Assembly (NCBI GenBank): GCA_025454395.1 | Contig: JALOOM010000021.1 | Location: 62,001-126,000 of the forward strand | Direction: 5' to 3' | Length of the DNA stretch: 64,000 nucleotides | Origin: Elainella sp. Prado103 | GTDB taxonomy: Bacteria > Cyanobacteriota > Cyanobacteriia > Elainellales > Elainellaceae | Shown here: positions 1-9,698 of the stretch, piece after piece | How the letters are laid out: each line of letters opens with the position of its first letter | How positions within the stretch are numbered: position 1 is the first letter of the stretch | Notes under the pieces: generated by a model | Seen by the model: the letters and a program-made list of their open reading frames with translations, nothing else | What the model was told of the DNA's origin: nothing | Database searches by the model: none | Made by a program: the position numbers and the translations under genes

Positions 1-1070
1 TGCATCCAGGTCAAGAAGGAGCCAAAAATTCGACCCGAAGTCCCACCGTCTGAATCTCCTGACCCGGCGCTGCCTGCAAAGGCTTTGTCAATTTCATCGA
101 TAAACAAGATGGCGGGAGAAATGGATTCGGCTGTTTTGAGCGCGTTCCGTAGATTGGCTTCCGATCGCCCCACCATAGAACCGTCATAGACTCGCCCCAT
201 ATCCAGGCGCATCAGCGGCAATCCCCACAAGCGAGAAGTAGTCTTGGCAATCAACGACTTGCCACAACCGGGCACACCCAGGATCAACATTCCTTTAGGC
301 TGAGGGAGCCCATACTCGCGGGCTCGTTCGGTAAAAGCATTTGACCGTTGAATCAGCCAGTGCTTTAGCTCCTCTAAACCGCCTACAGAATTGAGGGTTT
401 CATCCTCCTCAATGTATTCCAGGATGCCATTGCGACGGATGAGCTGCTTCTTTTCGGAAAGAACAATCTCTACTTCAGCTTCCGTCAATTTGCCCGCCAT
501 CACCTGTGCCTTACGATAGACTTTCTCAGCCTCATCTCGGGTTAAGCCTAAGGCAGCCTTTAACAGCTTCTCCCGCGTTTCGGTTGAAGGGCGACGCATC
601 CGGTTCTGCTCAATCTGCTGGGTAAGCACCTGATTCAGCTCGGCCATATCTGGCAAGGCATAATCTAAGACTGCGACCTCTTTCTCCAGTTCGATCGGTA
701 CTTCCAAGACTGGAGACATCAGAATAATGGTCTTGTGGGTGTCTTTAAAGCTAGCGATCGCATCCCGCAGCCACCGAATTACATCAGGAGCCATCAACGG
801 GTGCAAATCTTTGAAGATATAAATTCCGGGCTCTCGCTGGCGAATGACCCATTCGATCGCAGGCTGAGGAGAAACCGTATTGTGCTGCGTCACACTGCGA
901 GGCTGACCATATTCCACCACACCATGGGTAACCGTCCAAACATAAACTCGGCGCTGAGGCTTGGCTTGTGCAATGGTTGTGATCGCCTGCTCTGCCCGCT
1001 CTTCCTCGGAAGTGACGAGATAGATCAAGGGATATTGAGCCTGAACTAAAATACTAAGCTCTTCTTTCAT
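1..1070 (-). CDS. ycf46: Ycf46-like AAA+ ATPase (3' end beyond window)
   Basis: This is an AAA+ ATPase of the Ycf46 family, conserved in cyanobacteria and some algal plastids. The reading frame is open from an ATG at 1070 to the left edge, so the C-terminus is missing. The N-terminal ~220 residues (starting MKEELSILVQAQYPLIY) form the family-specific domain. The AAA module follows, with Walker A GVPGCGKS near residue 264 and Walker B ILFIDEID near residue 322. From family knowledge, the Synechocystis homologue belongs to a stress-responsive gene group and has been linked to inorganic carbon use; the exact substrate is unknown. The ribbon-helix-helix-like gene just upstream on the same strand fits that arrangement. 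The family assignment is firm; the cellular role is not. Confidence 0.88.
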   Translation of the reverse strand, partial: MKEELSILVQAQYPLIYLVTSEEERAEQAITTIAQAKPQRRVYVWTVTHGVVEYGQPRSVTQHNTVSPQPAIEWVIRQREPGIYIFKDLHPLMAPDVIRWLRDAIASFKDTHKTIILMSPVLEVPIELEKEVAVLDYALPDMAELNQVLTQQIEQNRMRRPSTETREKLLKAALGLTRDEAEKVYRKAQVMAGKLTEAEVEIVLSEKKQLIRRNGILEYIEEDETLNSVGGLEELKHWLIQRSNAFTERAREYGLPQPKGMLILGVPGCGKSLIAKTTSRLWGLPLMRLDMGRVYDGSMVGRSEANLRNALKTAESISPAILFIDEIDKAFAGSAGSGDSDGGTSGRIFGSFLTWM

Positions 1071-1244
1071 GATCGTTAAATCCAATTCGAGACGGTGCAG
1101 TCAATCACAAAAGCTCAAAGAAGCTTCAATGGCCTAATGATACTAATGTACTATAGAGTATTTATTCAATTGCTACCCTTTGCTGCCCAGTTCCAAACAG
1201 GTTGATGAATCAAGTTGTTGATGAATCAAGTTACAGAGACCAAG

Positions 1245-1598
1245 TTACAGAGAGCAAGGCACCAACTCCCCTTGATCGGGCTGATCGGAATCTGAACAGC
1301 CAACCTGTACCCGAGCAACAGGCTCATCATCACTCAAAATAACTGGATGTTCCTGAATGGGTAAAACCTCACCCTCTCGCATTACCAGGGAAGCTGCACA
1401 ACTTGGACAGCTATAGATGCGATGTACTTGACCATGACTGGCTTCTACTTCATCGATCACATCCGGGTGCTGTAGGTAGAAGACAAGGGCTCGTTCTGCG
1501 ATGGTAGACATGGGTTCTAAATCAACGGCGGAACGAACCTTTAATTGGCGGTGAAGTTCGGGAGGAAGATATAAGGTAACTTTGTGCTTGTCTTGCAT
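1245..1598 (-). CDS. Small ribbon-helix-helix-like conserved protein upstream of ycf46
   Basis: This encodes a predicted 117-residue protein. The longest open frame begins 30 codons earlier, but the ATG at 1598 (MQDKHKVTLYLPPELHRQLK) is chosen because an RHH-type beta strand plus helix starts right there and homologues I recall begin this way. The first ~50 residues resemble a ribbon-helix-helix DNA-binding or antitoxin-like fold. A CPSC pair (residues 64-67) is followed by an acidic tail. It lies upstream of ycf46 on the same strand, as in the stress-responsive operon of Synechocystis. No toxin-like partner is visible. DNA binding is inference. Confidence 0.7.
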   Translation of the reverse strand: MQDKHKVTLYLPPELHRQLKVRSAVDLEPMSTIAERALVFYLQHPDVIDEVEASHGQVHRIYSCPSCAASLVMREGEVLPIQEHPVILSDDEPVARVQVGCSDSDQPDQGELVPCSL

Positions 1599-1761
1599 AA
1601 CAACTACATCATTGAATACCCGGGTATGAATGTCAGGATAGACGGTCGAAACGGGAGCTGTCAAGACAGCACAACGGCATGACAGCATTATTGTTACTTT
1701 TGTTTACAAACCGATCGATCGAAGGGATAGGTCGCTCGGAAAGGCAGGTCAGAAATTCTGA

Positions 1762-2925
1762 TTAAACGGGCGTGCTGGAGTAGATCTGGCGTTGTTGCAA
1801 CACTTGAGCATAGAGCTGCTCAAGGCGGGTAATATTGCGACTGAGGGTATAGCGATCGAGTACCCGCTCGCGTGCTTTGTGTCCCAGTAAAGTGGTCATT
1901 TCCGGATGATCTTGAAAGATGGGTAGCAAGGTTTGCAGTTGGGTTGCTACCCGCTGGGTTCCTAGCACAATGCCTGCGCCCGCCTCTAAGACTTCGCCAT
2001 CCGCTCCAGCATCCGTGGCGATACAGGCAAGTCCACAGGCCATCGCCTCCAGCAACGATAGGGATAATCCTTCCACTAACGACGGCAGAATAAACACATC
2101 TGAACCGCGTAGAAGCTGGATGCGCTCCTGTTCATCAGCCACAAATCCCATCCAGATGACACCCATTTCTTCGGTGTAAGTGCTCATCAGGGCAGGCGTA
2201 AGGGGGCCACTCCCAACAATCACTAGCTTGCTCTGCGGATCCATCTCCGCTTGCTTCCAGGCTCGTAACAGCGATTCAACATTTTTTTCGATCGCCACCC
2301 TACCCTGATAAATAAAAATACGCTGGGCATTGAGCTGCGTTTTCAGTTTTGCCAAGCCAGGAGAATATTTATCGGGATCAACCCCATTGGGAATCACGGC
2401 AATCCGGGCTTGGGGTACACCAAAGCGGATCAGCAGGTCTTGCTGGATCTGCGAAAACACAATCACACGATCGTAATTCGCTAAAAACGGAGCATAGAAC
2501 TGATAGGTAAGTTGCTGCGTACCAGAGGTCAAATTGCGAGGCTTACGGGCAAAGGGCGGGTGGAATGTCGCCACTAACGGAATATCCAACTCTTCGCAGA
2601 TTTCGGGGAGCAGGAAGTCGAGCGGCGATAAGGTGAGGGAGGCATGAACCAGATCGGGTTTGAGCTGCCGCAAGGCTTTAGTGAGCACCTTGCTCGATCG
2701 CAGAGACGGAATTGTATAAATCTGAGATTTGTAGAGAAAGGGAATAGGGACTTCAGGGCAGTCTCGCGAGACTTCTCGCCAACTTCCCGAGGCAGACTCC
2801 TCTTCTTGGGCGAAGTGTAGAAAACTCACCTGATAGCCTCGATCCAGGAGCGCGTTAGTGACCTCTCGACCGTAGGTGACGTTGCCGCAAAAAGGAGATT
2901 TCTTGCCAAGCCAAGCAATGTGCAT
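1762..2925 (-). CDS. Family 4 glycosyltransferase (possible DGDG synthase DgdA-type)
   Basis: This is a 387-residue GT-B fold glycosyltransferase of family GT4. The N-terminal acceptor domain starts MHIAWLGKKSPFCGNVTYG. The C-terminal nucleotide-sugar domain holds IFIYQGRVAIEKNVE and the GT4 E-x7-E element around PSLVEGLSLSLLEAMACG. There is no signal peptide or membrane segment, so it is probably cytosolic or peripherally membrane bound. The N-terminal sequence is very like a strongly conserved cyanobacterial GT4 that I associate with digalactosyldiacylglycerol synthesis (DgdA), but I cannot verify this from the sequence and leave the symbol blank. It follows the recO-MFS pair on the same strand with a ~60 bp gap. 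Confidence 0.8.
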   Translation of the reverse strand: MHIAWLGKKSPFCGNVTYGREVTNALLDRGYQVSFLHFAQEEESASGSWREVSRDCPEVPIPFLYKSQIYTIPSLRSSKVLTKALRQLKPDLVHASLTLSPLDFLLPEICEELDIPLVATFHPPFARKPRNLTSGTQQLTYQFYAPFLANYDRVIVFSQIQQDLLIRFGVPQARIAVIPNGVDPDKYSPGLAKLKTQLNAQRIFIYQGRVAIEKNVESLLRAWKQAEMDPQSKLVIVGSGPLTPALMSTYTEEMGVIWMGFVADEQERIQLLRGSDVFILPSLVEGLSLSLLEAMACGLACIATDAGADGEVLEAGAGIVLGTQRVATQLQTLLPIFQDHPEMTTLLGHKARERVLDRYTLSRNITRLEQLYAQVLQQRQIYSSTPV

Positions 2926-2983
2926 TCAGGTTTACTAAGGGCGAAAGTTAACGGAATATTAAGGATTTAATCAGTTTATGGCG

Positions 2984-4804
2984 CTATTTTACTGGATTAT
3001 GTCCTCGTGACACCGACCAAGTTAAAATTCCGCCTGCAATCGCCAAAATAGAAAGCCCTAAAAACACCGCCTGTAAACCAAACCAAGTTTCTGCGATCCC
3101 AGCCAGAGCCAACGGTAAACTCAAGGCAATATTGATGGCATTATTCTGCAAGCCAAACACTTTGCCGCGCATGGCTTCTGGAGTCTCTTCCTGAATGGCT
3201 GTTTGCATCGGCACTCCAGCGATCGCCGCAAAAGCACCTAATAAAGTCAGCAAGGGCAGGGTTGGGAATAGATGCTGAGTAAAGAAGGAAACCGCCGCCA
3301 AAGAGCCAGCAATGCCGATCGATCCGTATAAACTCAGTTGAGCCCGCGAAAATCGTTGCCCGAACTGCCCGACTAAAATCGCTCCAATCGCCATCCCCAC
3401 GCCACCGGCTGCCAGCAAAAAGCCAAACTGGGAAGATTTGATTTCCGGCATCACCTCCGCCAGCCGCACCGCCAAAACGGCTAAGGCAGCAAAAATAGAG
3501 AAGAGAATTACCTGACAGATCAGCGCAGCTCGTACCCGGCCTTGATGGGCCAAGTAATGCACGCCATCGCGGATATTTTGCCAGACATCAGGTAATTCTT
3601 CATGGGGATTGACGGTCTTTTCGCCCGTTTTCAGCAACATCAGCAGCAAGCCAGCGATCACATAACTGCCCCCAACCACGATCTCTTTACCGATATCAGG
3701 AGCAGTATGAAAGTGGCGTACCAAAGGCGTAAAAACCTGATCTGCCAAAACCAGCAACGGTTCGCCTAACGCAAATCCGACAATCACCGAAGCCATCATG
3801 GTCATGGTGTAAAGGGAGTTGGCAGAGAGCAGATCACGTCGATCGACAATCAACGGAATGACTGCCTGTTCGGCTGGAGCAAAAAACTGGGTGAGGGTTG
3901 AAACGAAGAATGTCATCCCCAACAGGATCAAAAACCCGATCGGTAGACCAGCAAACGTTTGCCATCCATGGGTGAGCCAAAGTAGCAAAGGTAGCCCAAG
4001 GACGAGCCCGCCCCTGAGCAAGTTGGTGGTCACTAGCACCGCCCGCTTGCGCCAATGATCGACGAAGACTCCGGCGATCGAACCGAACAAAACGGCTGGA
4101 ATCGTGAAGGCGATCATTAAGGTGGAAACCCAACCGCTGATGGTTTGTCCTTCCGTTTGGAACCGGCTGGCAATCAAAGCAATCATCAAGACGAGATAGA
4201 CCTTGTCGGCCAACTGAGAGAAGACTTGCCCACCCCAGAGGGTGAGAAAATTGCGGTTCTGTAGCACTGGCATGAAGCCCCGATCCGGTTCTACCTCAGG
4301 TTGAGTATCGATCGTCTCAGCTTGAGAATTAGCGTTTGTACCGGAGTCATTGCCATCGATCCGATCGGGCGGTTCTGCGCCTAAATCCGGGCCTAAATCT
4401 GGGGTTGCTGCGGTAGCACTGGAAGCATTACTCGGTAAGATTTGCCCCTGAGGTTCCGATCGTTCCATTGCAGCGGATCGCGAATCATAATCCAACTCAT
4501 CTCGTGCCCGCACCTCCTGACTGTGCTCACCTTCCTCCGGCAGACAGACAGGTGACTGGGGCAAAGTGGAAGACTGGGGCAAAGCAGAATTGCCAACTCC
4601 TGACTCCGTAGGCTCCAAACGTGCATTGACCCTATCAACCGATAAATTCTGCTCTGCCTGACTCTGTAAATTCAGCGACATCCCGGCTGGATTACCTCGC
4701 CAACCCGGTGATGCCCCTGGGCTAGAGGAATGCCCACTCTGGTCGAAGTAGCGACGAGTCGGCTGAGCAAGTTGGGTTCGGTCTGAGTCAAACGATCGCA
4801 TCAT
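2984..4804 (-). CDS. MFS transporter with long disordered N-terminal extension
   Basis: This is a 606-residue major facilitator superfamily protein. From about residue 178 (MPVLQNRNFLTLWGGQVFSQ) it has the usual ~12 hydrophobic segments and an MFS loop (FVDHWRKR) between early helices. Residues 1-177 are polar, rich in Ser, Gln, Glu and Pro, and look disordered. The ATG at 4804 overlaps the recO stop by 17 bp, which suggests translational coupling. A start at residue 178 would give a normal 429-residue MFS protein, but I see no good Shine-Dalgarno there. The substrate is unknown; the closest style is the enterobactin-exporter/MFS-3 type of drug or siderophore efflux protein. Confidence 0.82.
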   Translation of the reverse strand: MMRSFDSDRTQLAQPTRRYFDQSGHSSSPGASPGWRGNPAGMSLNLQSQAEQNLSVDRVNARLEPTESGVGNSALPQSSTLPQSPVCLPEEGEHSQEVRARDELDYDSRSAAMERSEPQGQILPSNASSATAATPDLGPDLGAEPPDRIDGNDSGTNANSQAETIDTQPEVEPDRGFMPVLQNRNFLTLWGGQVFSQLADKVYLVLMIALIASRFQTEGQTISGWVSTLMIAFTIPAVLFGSIAGVFVDHWRKRAVLVTTNLLRGGLVLGLPLLLWLTHGWQTFAGLPIGFLILLGMTFFVSTLTQFFAPAEQAVIPLIVDRRDLLSANSLYTMTMMASVIVGFALGEPLLVLADQVFTPLVRHFHTAPDIGKEIVVGGSYVIAGLLLMLLKTGEKTVNPHEELPDVWQNIRDGVHYLAHQGRVRAALICQVILFSIFAALAVLAVRLAEVMPEIKSSQFGFLLAAGGVGMAIGAILVGQFGQRFSRAQLSLYGSIGIAGSLAAVSFFTQHLFPTLPLLTLLGAFAAIAGVPMQTAIQEETPEAMRGKVFGLQNNAINIALSLPLALAGIAETWFGLQAVFLGLSILAIAGGILTWSVSRGHNPVK

Positions 4805-5813
4805 GGTTCACGCAGGGAGAAGGGGCATCAGCGAGGGGAAAACATACATCAATCAAGGCGGCTGATCGAATCGGTCGATCAAAATGGTACTGGGCATATT
4901 GTCTGAGGATGCGTTCGATGGCGAGCCAGTTTTGCCGATAGTCCAGATCCAAAACAGCCGATCGGGTTTGGATGGCCACTTCAATAAAATGGGACTGTGT
5001 TAATTGTTGCAGTAGATGGAGTGTTGTGGAATCTAATGGCGTGAGTAAATCGGCGTTTTTTGCGCGCTGGGCAGATTTTAGAATGGGTTGAGGCTGGCTA
5101 GCAGCAGACCGTGAACCAGGTTGATTCAAGTTCGATCGACTGCCCGTTTCTCCGGTTGTTTCGCTGGCAGTTCCGACGGTATAGGTAGCAGTTGAAGCAG
5201 CGGCCTTAGAAATCGGGAGGTTGGCGGTAGAGCGTGCCAGTTCATCTAGCCAAATTAGCCCACCTACTGTTGCACTAAATGCCACTCCATGCGCCTGTTC
5301 CCAGGGCTCCAACCGGGTCAGCTCGATCGGACGTTGACTAATCCCACAAGTATGCAATTGGGGCGTTAACCCTGCCAGAGCCAACAAATGAAAGGTTGCA
5401 TGAGTCAAGCTAGGCAGCGTATAGTCGGCTGGAAACTGCTCGATCCGGCTTAAATGCTCCCGGAACAGACAGAGCAATTCAGCTTGCGACTGGTCACTTA
5501 AAGCCTGAAATAACACCAGCTCAGCCAGATACTGGGCCGCAGTTAATTTGGCCAAATTTTGGCTAATTCCAGGGAAAGATTCTAAGGTTTCAGCTTGGAC
5601 AATTTTATCGAGGGTGCGCCCTTTTGCCACCAATAACTCGTTGACGACAAAAAGGCTGCTGCGCCCACCCAGGCTTGATTTGTGCTTGCGGGCTCCAGGG
5701 GCGACCATCCGCACTAAGCCAAACTCATTGCTGAGCACTGTCAATAACCGATCGGACTCTCCCAGTGGGGTGCTTTTCAGGTTGATCCCGATCGTCTTGT
5801 ATGTTCCACCCAT
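4788..5813 (-). CDS. recO: DNA repair protein RecO
   Basis: RecO is the recombination mediator that helps load RecA onto SSB-coated DNA in the RecFOR pathway. The N-terminal OB-fold domain is clear (MGGTYKTIGINLKSTPLGES, then the basic stretch GARKHKSSLGGRSSLF), followed by the helical domain. At 341 residues it is longer than the usual 240-300. The extra length is a low-complexity Ala/Thr/Ser/Gln-rich insert at about residues 195-255. An AGGTAA element precedes the ATG at 5813. The 3' end overlaps the downstream MFS gene. deoC lies ~100 bp upstream on the same strand. Confidence 0.9.
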   Translation of the reverse strand: MGGTYKTIGINLKSTPLGESDRLLTVLSNEFGLVRMVAPGARKHKSSLGGRSSLFVVNELLVAKGRTLDKIVQAETLESFPGISQNLAKLTAAQYLAELVLFQALSDQSQAELLCLFREHLSRIEQFPADYTLPSLTHATFHLLALAGLTPQLHTCGISQRPIELTRLEPWEQAHGVAFSATVGGLIWLDELARSTANLPISKAAASTATYTVGTASETTGETGSRSNLNQPGSRSAASQPQPILKSAQRAKNADLLTPLDSTTLHLLQQLTQSHFIEVAIQTRSAVLDLDYRQNWLAIERILRQYAQYHFDRPIRSAALIDVCFPLADAPSPCVNHDAIV

Positions 5814-5913
5814 AAGGTTTACCTAATCTAGTCTGCGGGTCGGTGAACCAATCACGGTTTGATCACCCCACTGAGCCATCAGCACCTGAGCGATTTGCAC
5901 TGCTGAGTCAAAC

Positions 5914-6630
5914 CTATTCGAGCTGGGACTCATGCTGGTCTACCCCTTCCAGGGTATCGCGTTCTCGACTGTCCCGTTGCCGTAGCATACTGGGGCCTTT
6001 TGAAGTGCCGAGCCGAGTCGCACCCGCCAGGATCAACTCGATCGCCTGAGGTAAGGATAAAATACCTCCCGCTGCCTTGATGCCGATCCGATCTTTCACG
6101 ATCGACTTCAGCAGGCGCACATCTTCAACCTGAACAGCACCATACCAGCCTGTGTTGGTTTGCAAAAATGTCGCTCCGGCATCCATACAAACTTCTGCGG
6201 CTAACCGTTTTTCGTCATCTGTTAAAAGGTGAGTCTCTAAAATCGCTTTCACCTGCTGTCCTGTTGTTTCCACAATGGCAGCCAGTTCTTGATGCACCTC
6301 ATCTAGTTTGCCGACCTTCAGCCAGCCATGGTTGATCATCACATCCAGTTCGGTAACGCCCAGTTCTGCTGCCTCTGCTGCTTCGTATTGCTTAACGATC
6401 GAAGTAGTTGCCCCACTCGGAAATCCGATCACGGTCGAAACTTGCGGGCGTTTCTGATGTAACCGATCGATCGCCCGAGGCACATGAGCAGGGTAGACAC
6501 AGACGGTCGGAAATCCAAATCGTTCAGCTTCAGCACACCATTGATCAACCTGCTCCTGGGTTGTGGCAGGATTCAAGAGTGTGTGGTCGATAAAGCTGGC
6601 AATATCAATTTCGGCGTAGGTTGCTACCAT
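5914..6630 (-). CDS. deoC: Deoxyribose-phosphate aldolase
   Basis: DeoC is a class I aldolase that cleaves 2-deoxyribose-5-phosphate to glyceraldehyde-3-phosphate and acetaldehyde in deoxynucleoside catabolism. The 238 residues carry the whole TIM-barrel signature: [10 protein letters not shown] at the N-terminus, the Schiff-base lysine in VKAILET and the second active-site lysine in GIKAAGGI. The last ~20 residues ([20 protein letters not shown]) are a charged tail beyond the usual end. It begins the deoC-recO-MFS-GT4 run. Confidence 0.92.
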   Translation of the reverse strand: MVATYAEIDIASFIDHTLLNPATTQEQVDQWCAEAERFGFPTVCVYPAHVPRAIDRLHQKRPQVSTVIGFPSGATTSIVKQYEAAEAAELGVTELDVMINHGWLKVGKLDEVHQELAAIVETTGQQVKAILETHLLTDDEKRLAAEVCMDAGATFLQTNTGWYGAVQVEDVRLLKSIVKDRIGIKAAGGILSLPQAIELILAGATRLGTSKGPSMLRQRDSRERDTLEGVDQHESQLE

Positions 6631-7450
6631 GCGATTGTCCTGTTTATTCTCCTAGTTTCCACTTGTATCAAAATAATGCTCCGGAGAATGCCCCGATTGG
6701 TGGAGTGCAGGCAATGAGCCCTGTGGGACAATACACCCTATCATCTCAATTAACCGCCCTATCATCAGGATTGACAGAATTGATAGACAGACCCCTCTCA
6801 ATTTAGGTTAGATTTCAAGAAGATCCTCCTGAAAAGTCTGTGGATTCGGTGTTCTGCAACACAACTTGTTTACCTGGGTTCGCTATGCTAAGAAGGTTAA
6901 CTTTTGTTACCCACTACGAGAAAGTATACAGGCTGGAAGTGGGATAGAGCTCTGGGCTTATGATAGTTTCACTGGTTCTGGCTTCACTGGTCACGATAGT
7001 TTCACTGGTTACGCTGTCTTATTAGTTACATTGTCTTATGGGTTACATCGTGTTATGAGTTACCCTGTCTTAGCAGTTACCCTGTCTTAGCAGTTACTCT
7101 GTCTTAATAGGCTCCTACAACTTCATAGATTTCGCTGTTTGATGCATGATGATTTCTCAGAAATTACGGTTTTGATTGGTTAGGATATTTGAATTGGTGG
7201 CGCAGTCAGCTACCTTCTGCGTTGGTTGAGGGCTTCACCTGTCTCAATTGTTGATATATTGTTCCGTCCAGATGAGTTTATCTGTCACTTATATCAACAT
7301 AATGTCACTGTTATTTACCTTTTGTAGGATTCGACAATTATCCCCAGTTCCACCAACGCATCGTCCGCTGATTCATCGCTGACCATGCACCGGTTAGTTC
7401 AATCAGTTACTTGAAAAGTTGCAAAGGTCGCACTCACCTAGAGGTTCACT
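6631..7450. other. 820-bp gene-free region with a 17-bp tandem array
   Basis: I see no convincing gene here on either strand. It separates deoC (minus) from the small plus-strand gene at 7451 and so must hold both promoters. The middle carries two copies of gatagtttcactggtt near 6962 and 6994 and then the 17-bp array listed separately. Confidence 0.6.
7008..7109. repeat. 17-bp tandem repeat, six copies
   Basis: The core gttaccctgtcttagca recurs with exact 17-bp spacing at 7008, 7025, 7042, 7059, 7076 and 7093. The first three copies are diverged and the last three nearly identical. There are no spacers, so it is not a CRISPR array. Confidence 0.9.
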
Positions 7451-7648
7451 ATGGTTTCACTTTCTGTTTCTCAAAGTCGTTCTGAAGATGCGATTTGGCA
7501 CAGCCTCAAGCAGGCAATTGCTGCTAGTTCTGGCTTCCAGCGCTGGTTAGCTGAGCGATCGTTAGATTACTCTACCAACGACCATTTAAACATGGAACAG
7601 CTTGTAACCTGCTATTTGCGAGAAACATTGGCAACACTTGCCTACTAA
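7451..7648 (+). CDS. Small conserved cyanobacterial protein of unknown function
   Basis: This encodes a 65-residue soluble protein. It has a polar N-terminus, a helical middle (WHSLKQAIAASSGFQRWLAE) and a C-terminal helix ending YLRETLATLAY. The ending resembles short cyanobacterial hypotheticals I recognise that finish in RETLETLAY, but no function is known to me. It is isolated, with more than 800 bp upstream and a convergent gene downstream. I judge it real because of its balanced amino-acid composition and this conserved tail. Confidence 0.6.
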   Translation: MVSLSVSQSRSEDAIWHSLKQAIAASSGFQRWLAERSLDYSTNDHLNMEQLVTCYLRETLATLAY

Positions 7649-7850
7649 TGTCAGCAATTTCTCGACGGTCTTTTCCTTGCCTTACCCCATTTTGCTGAAA
7701 GTAGGAGCAGACGCTACTTGTCCTCTCGGGTTGAATTGATCAATCGATCGTGGCTCGGACTGAGGTAGTCTGAACGTAGAACTGCTCAAATGTGAACGAG
7801 GGTTTCCCAGGCGAATACCAGGTTTATCGTCAAACTGGTTGTCAAATTGG

Positions 7851-7869
7851 TTGCCAAATTAATTGGCAA
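7851..7869. terminator. Inverted repeat in convergent spacer
   Basis: TTGCCAA, 5 nt, TTGGCAA form a perfect 7-bp inverted repeat. It lies between the ends of two convergent genes (7648 and 7942) and is followed by no T-run. It could be a weak bidirectional terminator or a binding palindrome. Confidence 0.25.
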
Positions 7870-7941
7870 AGTTCGCCTTCGATCGAGGTTGCTGATCAGT
7901 TCTGATTTGAGCCTCGATTTTTGCATGAGAACCTTTTGTGA

Positions 7942-8541
7942 TTAAAATGGGTTAATTTCCCGCAGTACCTCATCTAATCCACCGCCTAAAACGCCTTCAA
8001 CTTGCTGCTGAAGCTCCGCAATCTGCCGATAGGTATTAATGGCTCGCCGCACATTGATATGGGCTTCTGCCGCCGGATAGGTTTGCAAGACCTCCAAAAA
8101 GCTGATTTTGCTGTCATTTTCGGCAGCTTGGTTTAAAGCAACACGCAGGGCTTCGCGATCGTCCTGTTCAGGCGTATAGATATATTCACTTAGCTTATCT
8201 AGCAACACATCCCCAGCCGGACTGACCAATACCCGATCGAGGGTTTGCGGATCGGCGGGAGTTTCTTCAGTGATAAATTGACGAAAGCGCTCTGGCTCTT
8301 CATTAGCCATCCGGAGATAGCGCTGAAGTCGGCGGGAAGGTTCTCCTGTTTCGGCAAACTCGGTCAGGTCTGCCACTGGCAACGATCGCCGAAAAATGCT
8401 GTACCGCAAGACCACTGTTTCAGCGGCTTGAGCGGGCACCATCAACCCATGCAGCAGCAACCAGCCAGCCAAAGCGCCAACCACGAGCCATGTCTTATCC
8501 TGCTTGCTGATCCACCCGACCGAAACGGTAATTTGAGCCAT
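7942..8541 (-). CDS. Exported DUF1400 domain protein (no hydrolase domain)
   Basis: The 199-residue precursor has a hydrophobic signal segment (TWLVVGALAGWLLLHGLMVPAQA) with cleavage likely after AQA. The mature part (AETVVLRYSIFRRSLPVADL) matches the cyanobacterial DUF1400 domain, which in many proteins precedes an alpha/beta hydrolase. Here the protein ends after DUF1400, so it is the stand-alone form. The ATG at 8541 is preferred over one 48 bp upstream because GAGGA lies 5 bp before it. A 12-bp repeat (gttatagtgcaa, ~3 copies, 8606-8645) sits in its upstream region. The role is unknown; a periplasmic location is likely. Confidence 0.75.
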   Translation of the reverse strand: MAQITVSVGWISKQDKTWLVVGALAGWLLLHGLMVPAQAAETVVLRYSIFRRSLPVADLTEFAETGEPSRRLQRYLRMANEEPERFRQFITEETPADPQTLDRVLVSPAGDVLLDKLSEYIYTPEQDDREALRVALNQAAENDSKISFLEVLQTYPAAEAHINVRRAINTYRQIAELQQQVEGVLGGGLDEVLREINPF

Positions 8542-8691
8542 TGCATCCTCACGGCATCGCTGCCAGCCTTGACTATATCCCCCACTCATTTCAGTTTATA
8601 GGGTGAGGTTTATAGTGCAAGTTATAGTGCAAGTTATAGTGCGAGTCTTCCACCCGTTGCCTCTTCAAATCAGTAGATTCCGGGTAGCTAC

Positions 8692-9579
8692 TTAACCCAC
8701 TCCTCCAATATACTTTTGCAGCAGTAGAGATAACTTGTCTCGGGTTGCCGCCGGAGCCTTGTCCAGTGGCGTAATGATTGCATGCTTCAGAGCCGAGTGA
8801 GCCTCAGAAACAGGGGGATTTTGACTGAGTCGCCGCACTGTTTCTTGAATCACCCGTTGGGCATTAACGGCATTTTTGATCAAATTACCGATCACCATCT
8901 CCACCGTCACACTGTCATGATCGGGGTGCCAGCAATCATAATCCGTCACCATGGCTAGCGTGGCATAGGCAATTTCTGCCTCTCGCGCCAGTTTAGCTTC
9001 CGGCAGATTGGTCATGCCGATAATGGTCGCTCCCCAGCTCCGATACAAGTTGGATTCCGCTTTGGTTGAAAACGCTGGCCCTTCCATACAGACGTAGGTT
9101 CCACCTCGGTGTAGGGTGATGTCAGGTAGCGCTAGGCTGTCGATCGCGTCTGCTAGAAGACCAGCCAGTTTTGCACAGACGGGATCGCCGAAGGCAATAT
9201 GAGCCACCAGTCCTTCTCCAAAAAACGTGGAAATCCGATTGCGAGTGCGATCGATAAACTGATCCGGCACCACCATATCCAGGGGTTTAGCTTCTGCCTG
9301 TAGTGAACCCACCGCTGAAGCCGAGATCAGATACTCAACCCCCAAACGCTTCATGGCATAGATGTTGGCTCGAAAAGGCAACTCGGAAGGCATGAGCGTG
9401 TGATTCCGGCCATGGCGTGCTAAAAAAGCAACCCTTGTGCCATCCAAACTGCCGACGATCAGCGCATCCGACGGGGCCCCAAACGGCGTTTCAACCTGGA
9501 TTTCTTCTACCTCTTTCAGGGACTCCATTTTGTAGAGTCCACTGCCGCCAATGATGCCAATTTTGACCTGCTCCGTCAT
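8692..9579 (-). CDS. mtnP: S-methyl-5'-thioadenosine phosphorylase
   Basis: MtnP splits methylthioadenosine, the by-product of polyamine synthesis, into adenine and methylthioribose-1-phosphate for methionine salvage. The 295 residues have the PNP/MTAP type 2 signatures: phosphate loop [25 protein letters not shown], the purine pocket [10 protein letters not shown], and [16 protein letters not shown] with VTDYDCWH. The length is normal. AAGGAAA lies just upstream of the ATG at 9579. It is transcribed away from the Tab2-like gene ~120 bp upstream. Confidence 0.93.
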   Translation of the reverse strand: MTEQVKIGIIGGSGLYKMESLKEVEEIQVETPFGAPSDALIVGSLDGTRVAFLARHGRNHTLMPSELPFRANIYAMKRLGVEYLISASAVGSLQAEAKPLDMVVPDQFIDRTRNRISTFFGEGLVAHIAFGDPVCAKLAGLLADAIDSLALPDITLHRGGTYVCMEGPAFSTKAESNLYRSWGATIIGMTNLPEAKLAREAEIAYATLAMVTDYDCWHPDHDSVTVEMVIGNLIKNAVNAQRVIQETVRRLSQNPPVSEAHSALKHAIITPLDKAPAATRDKLSLLLQKYIGGVG

Positions 9580-9698
9580 GGGGATTTCCTTTGCTGCAAA
9601 TGCAATGCATGGCTATTGTTGCGTGGCTATTGTAGGGCAAAACGCGGCTGGATAAACGTTGCATAGCGCAGCCCCAGCCTGAAACCAGCGAGACTGGG

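Noticed and set aside
7008-7109. Repeat array as a CRISPR or iteron origin
   Set aside because: No spacers, no replication gene or AT-rich DnaA-box cluster around it; the same type of array occurs in many other spacers.
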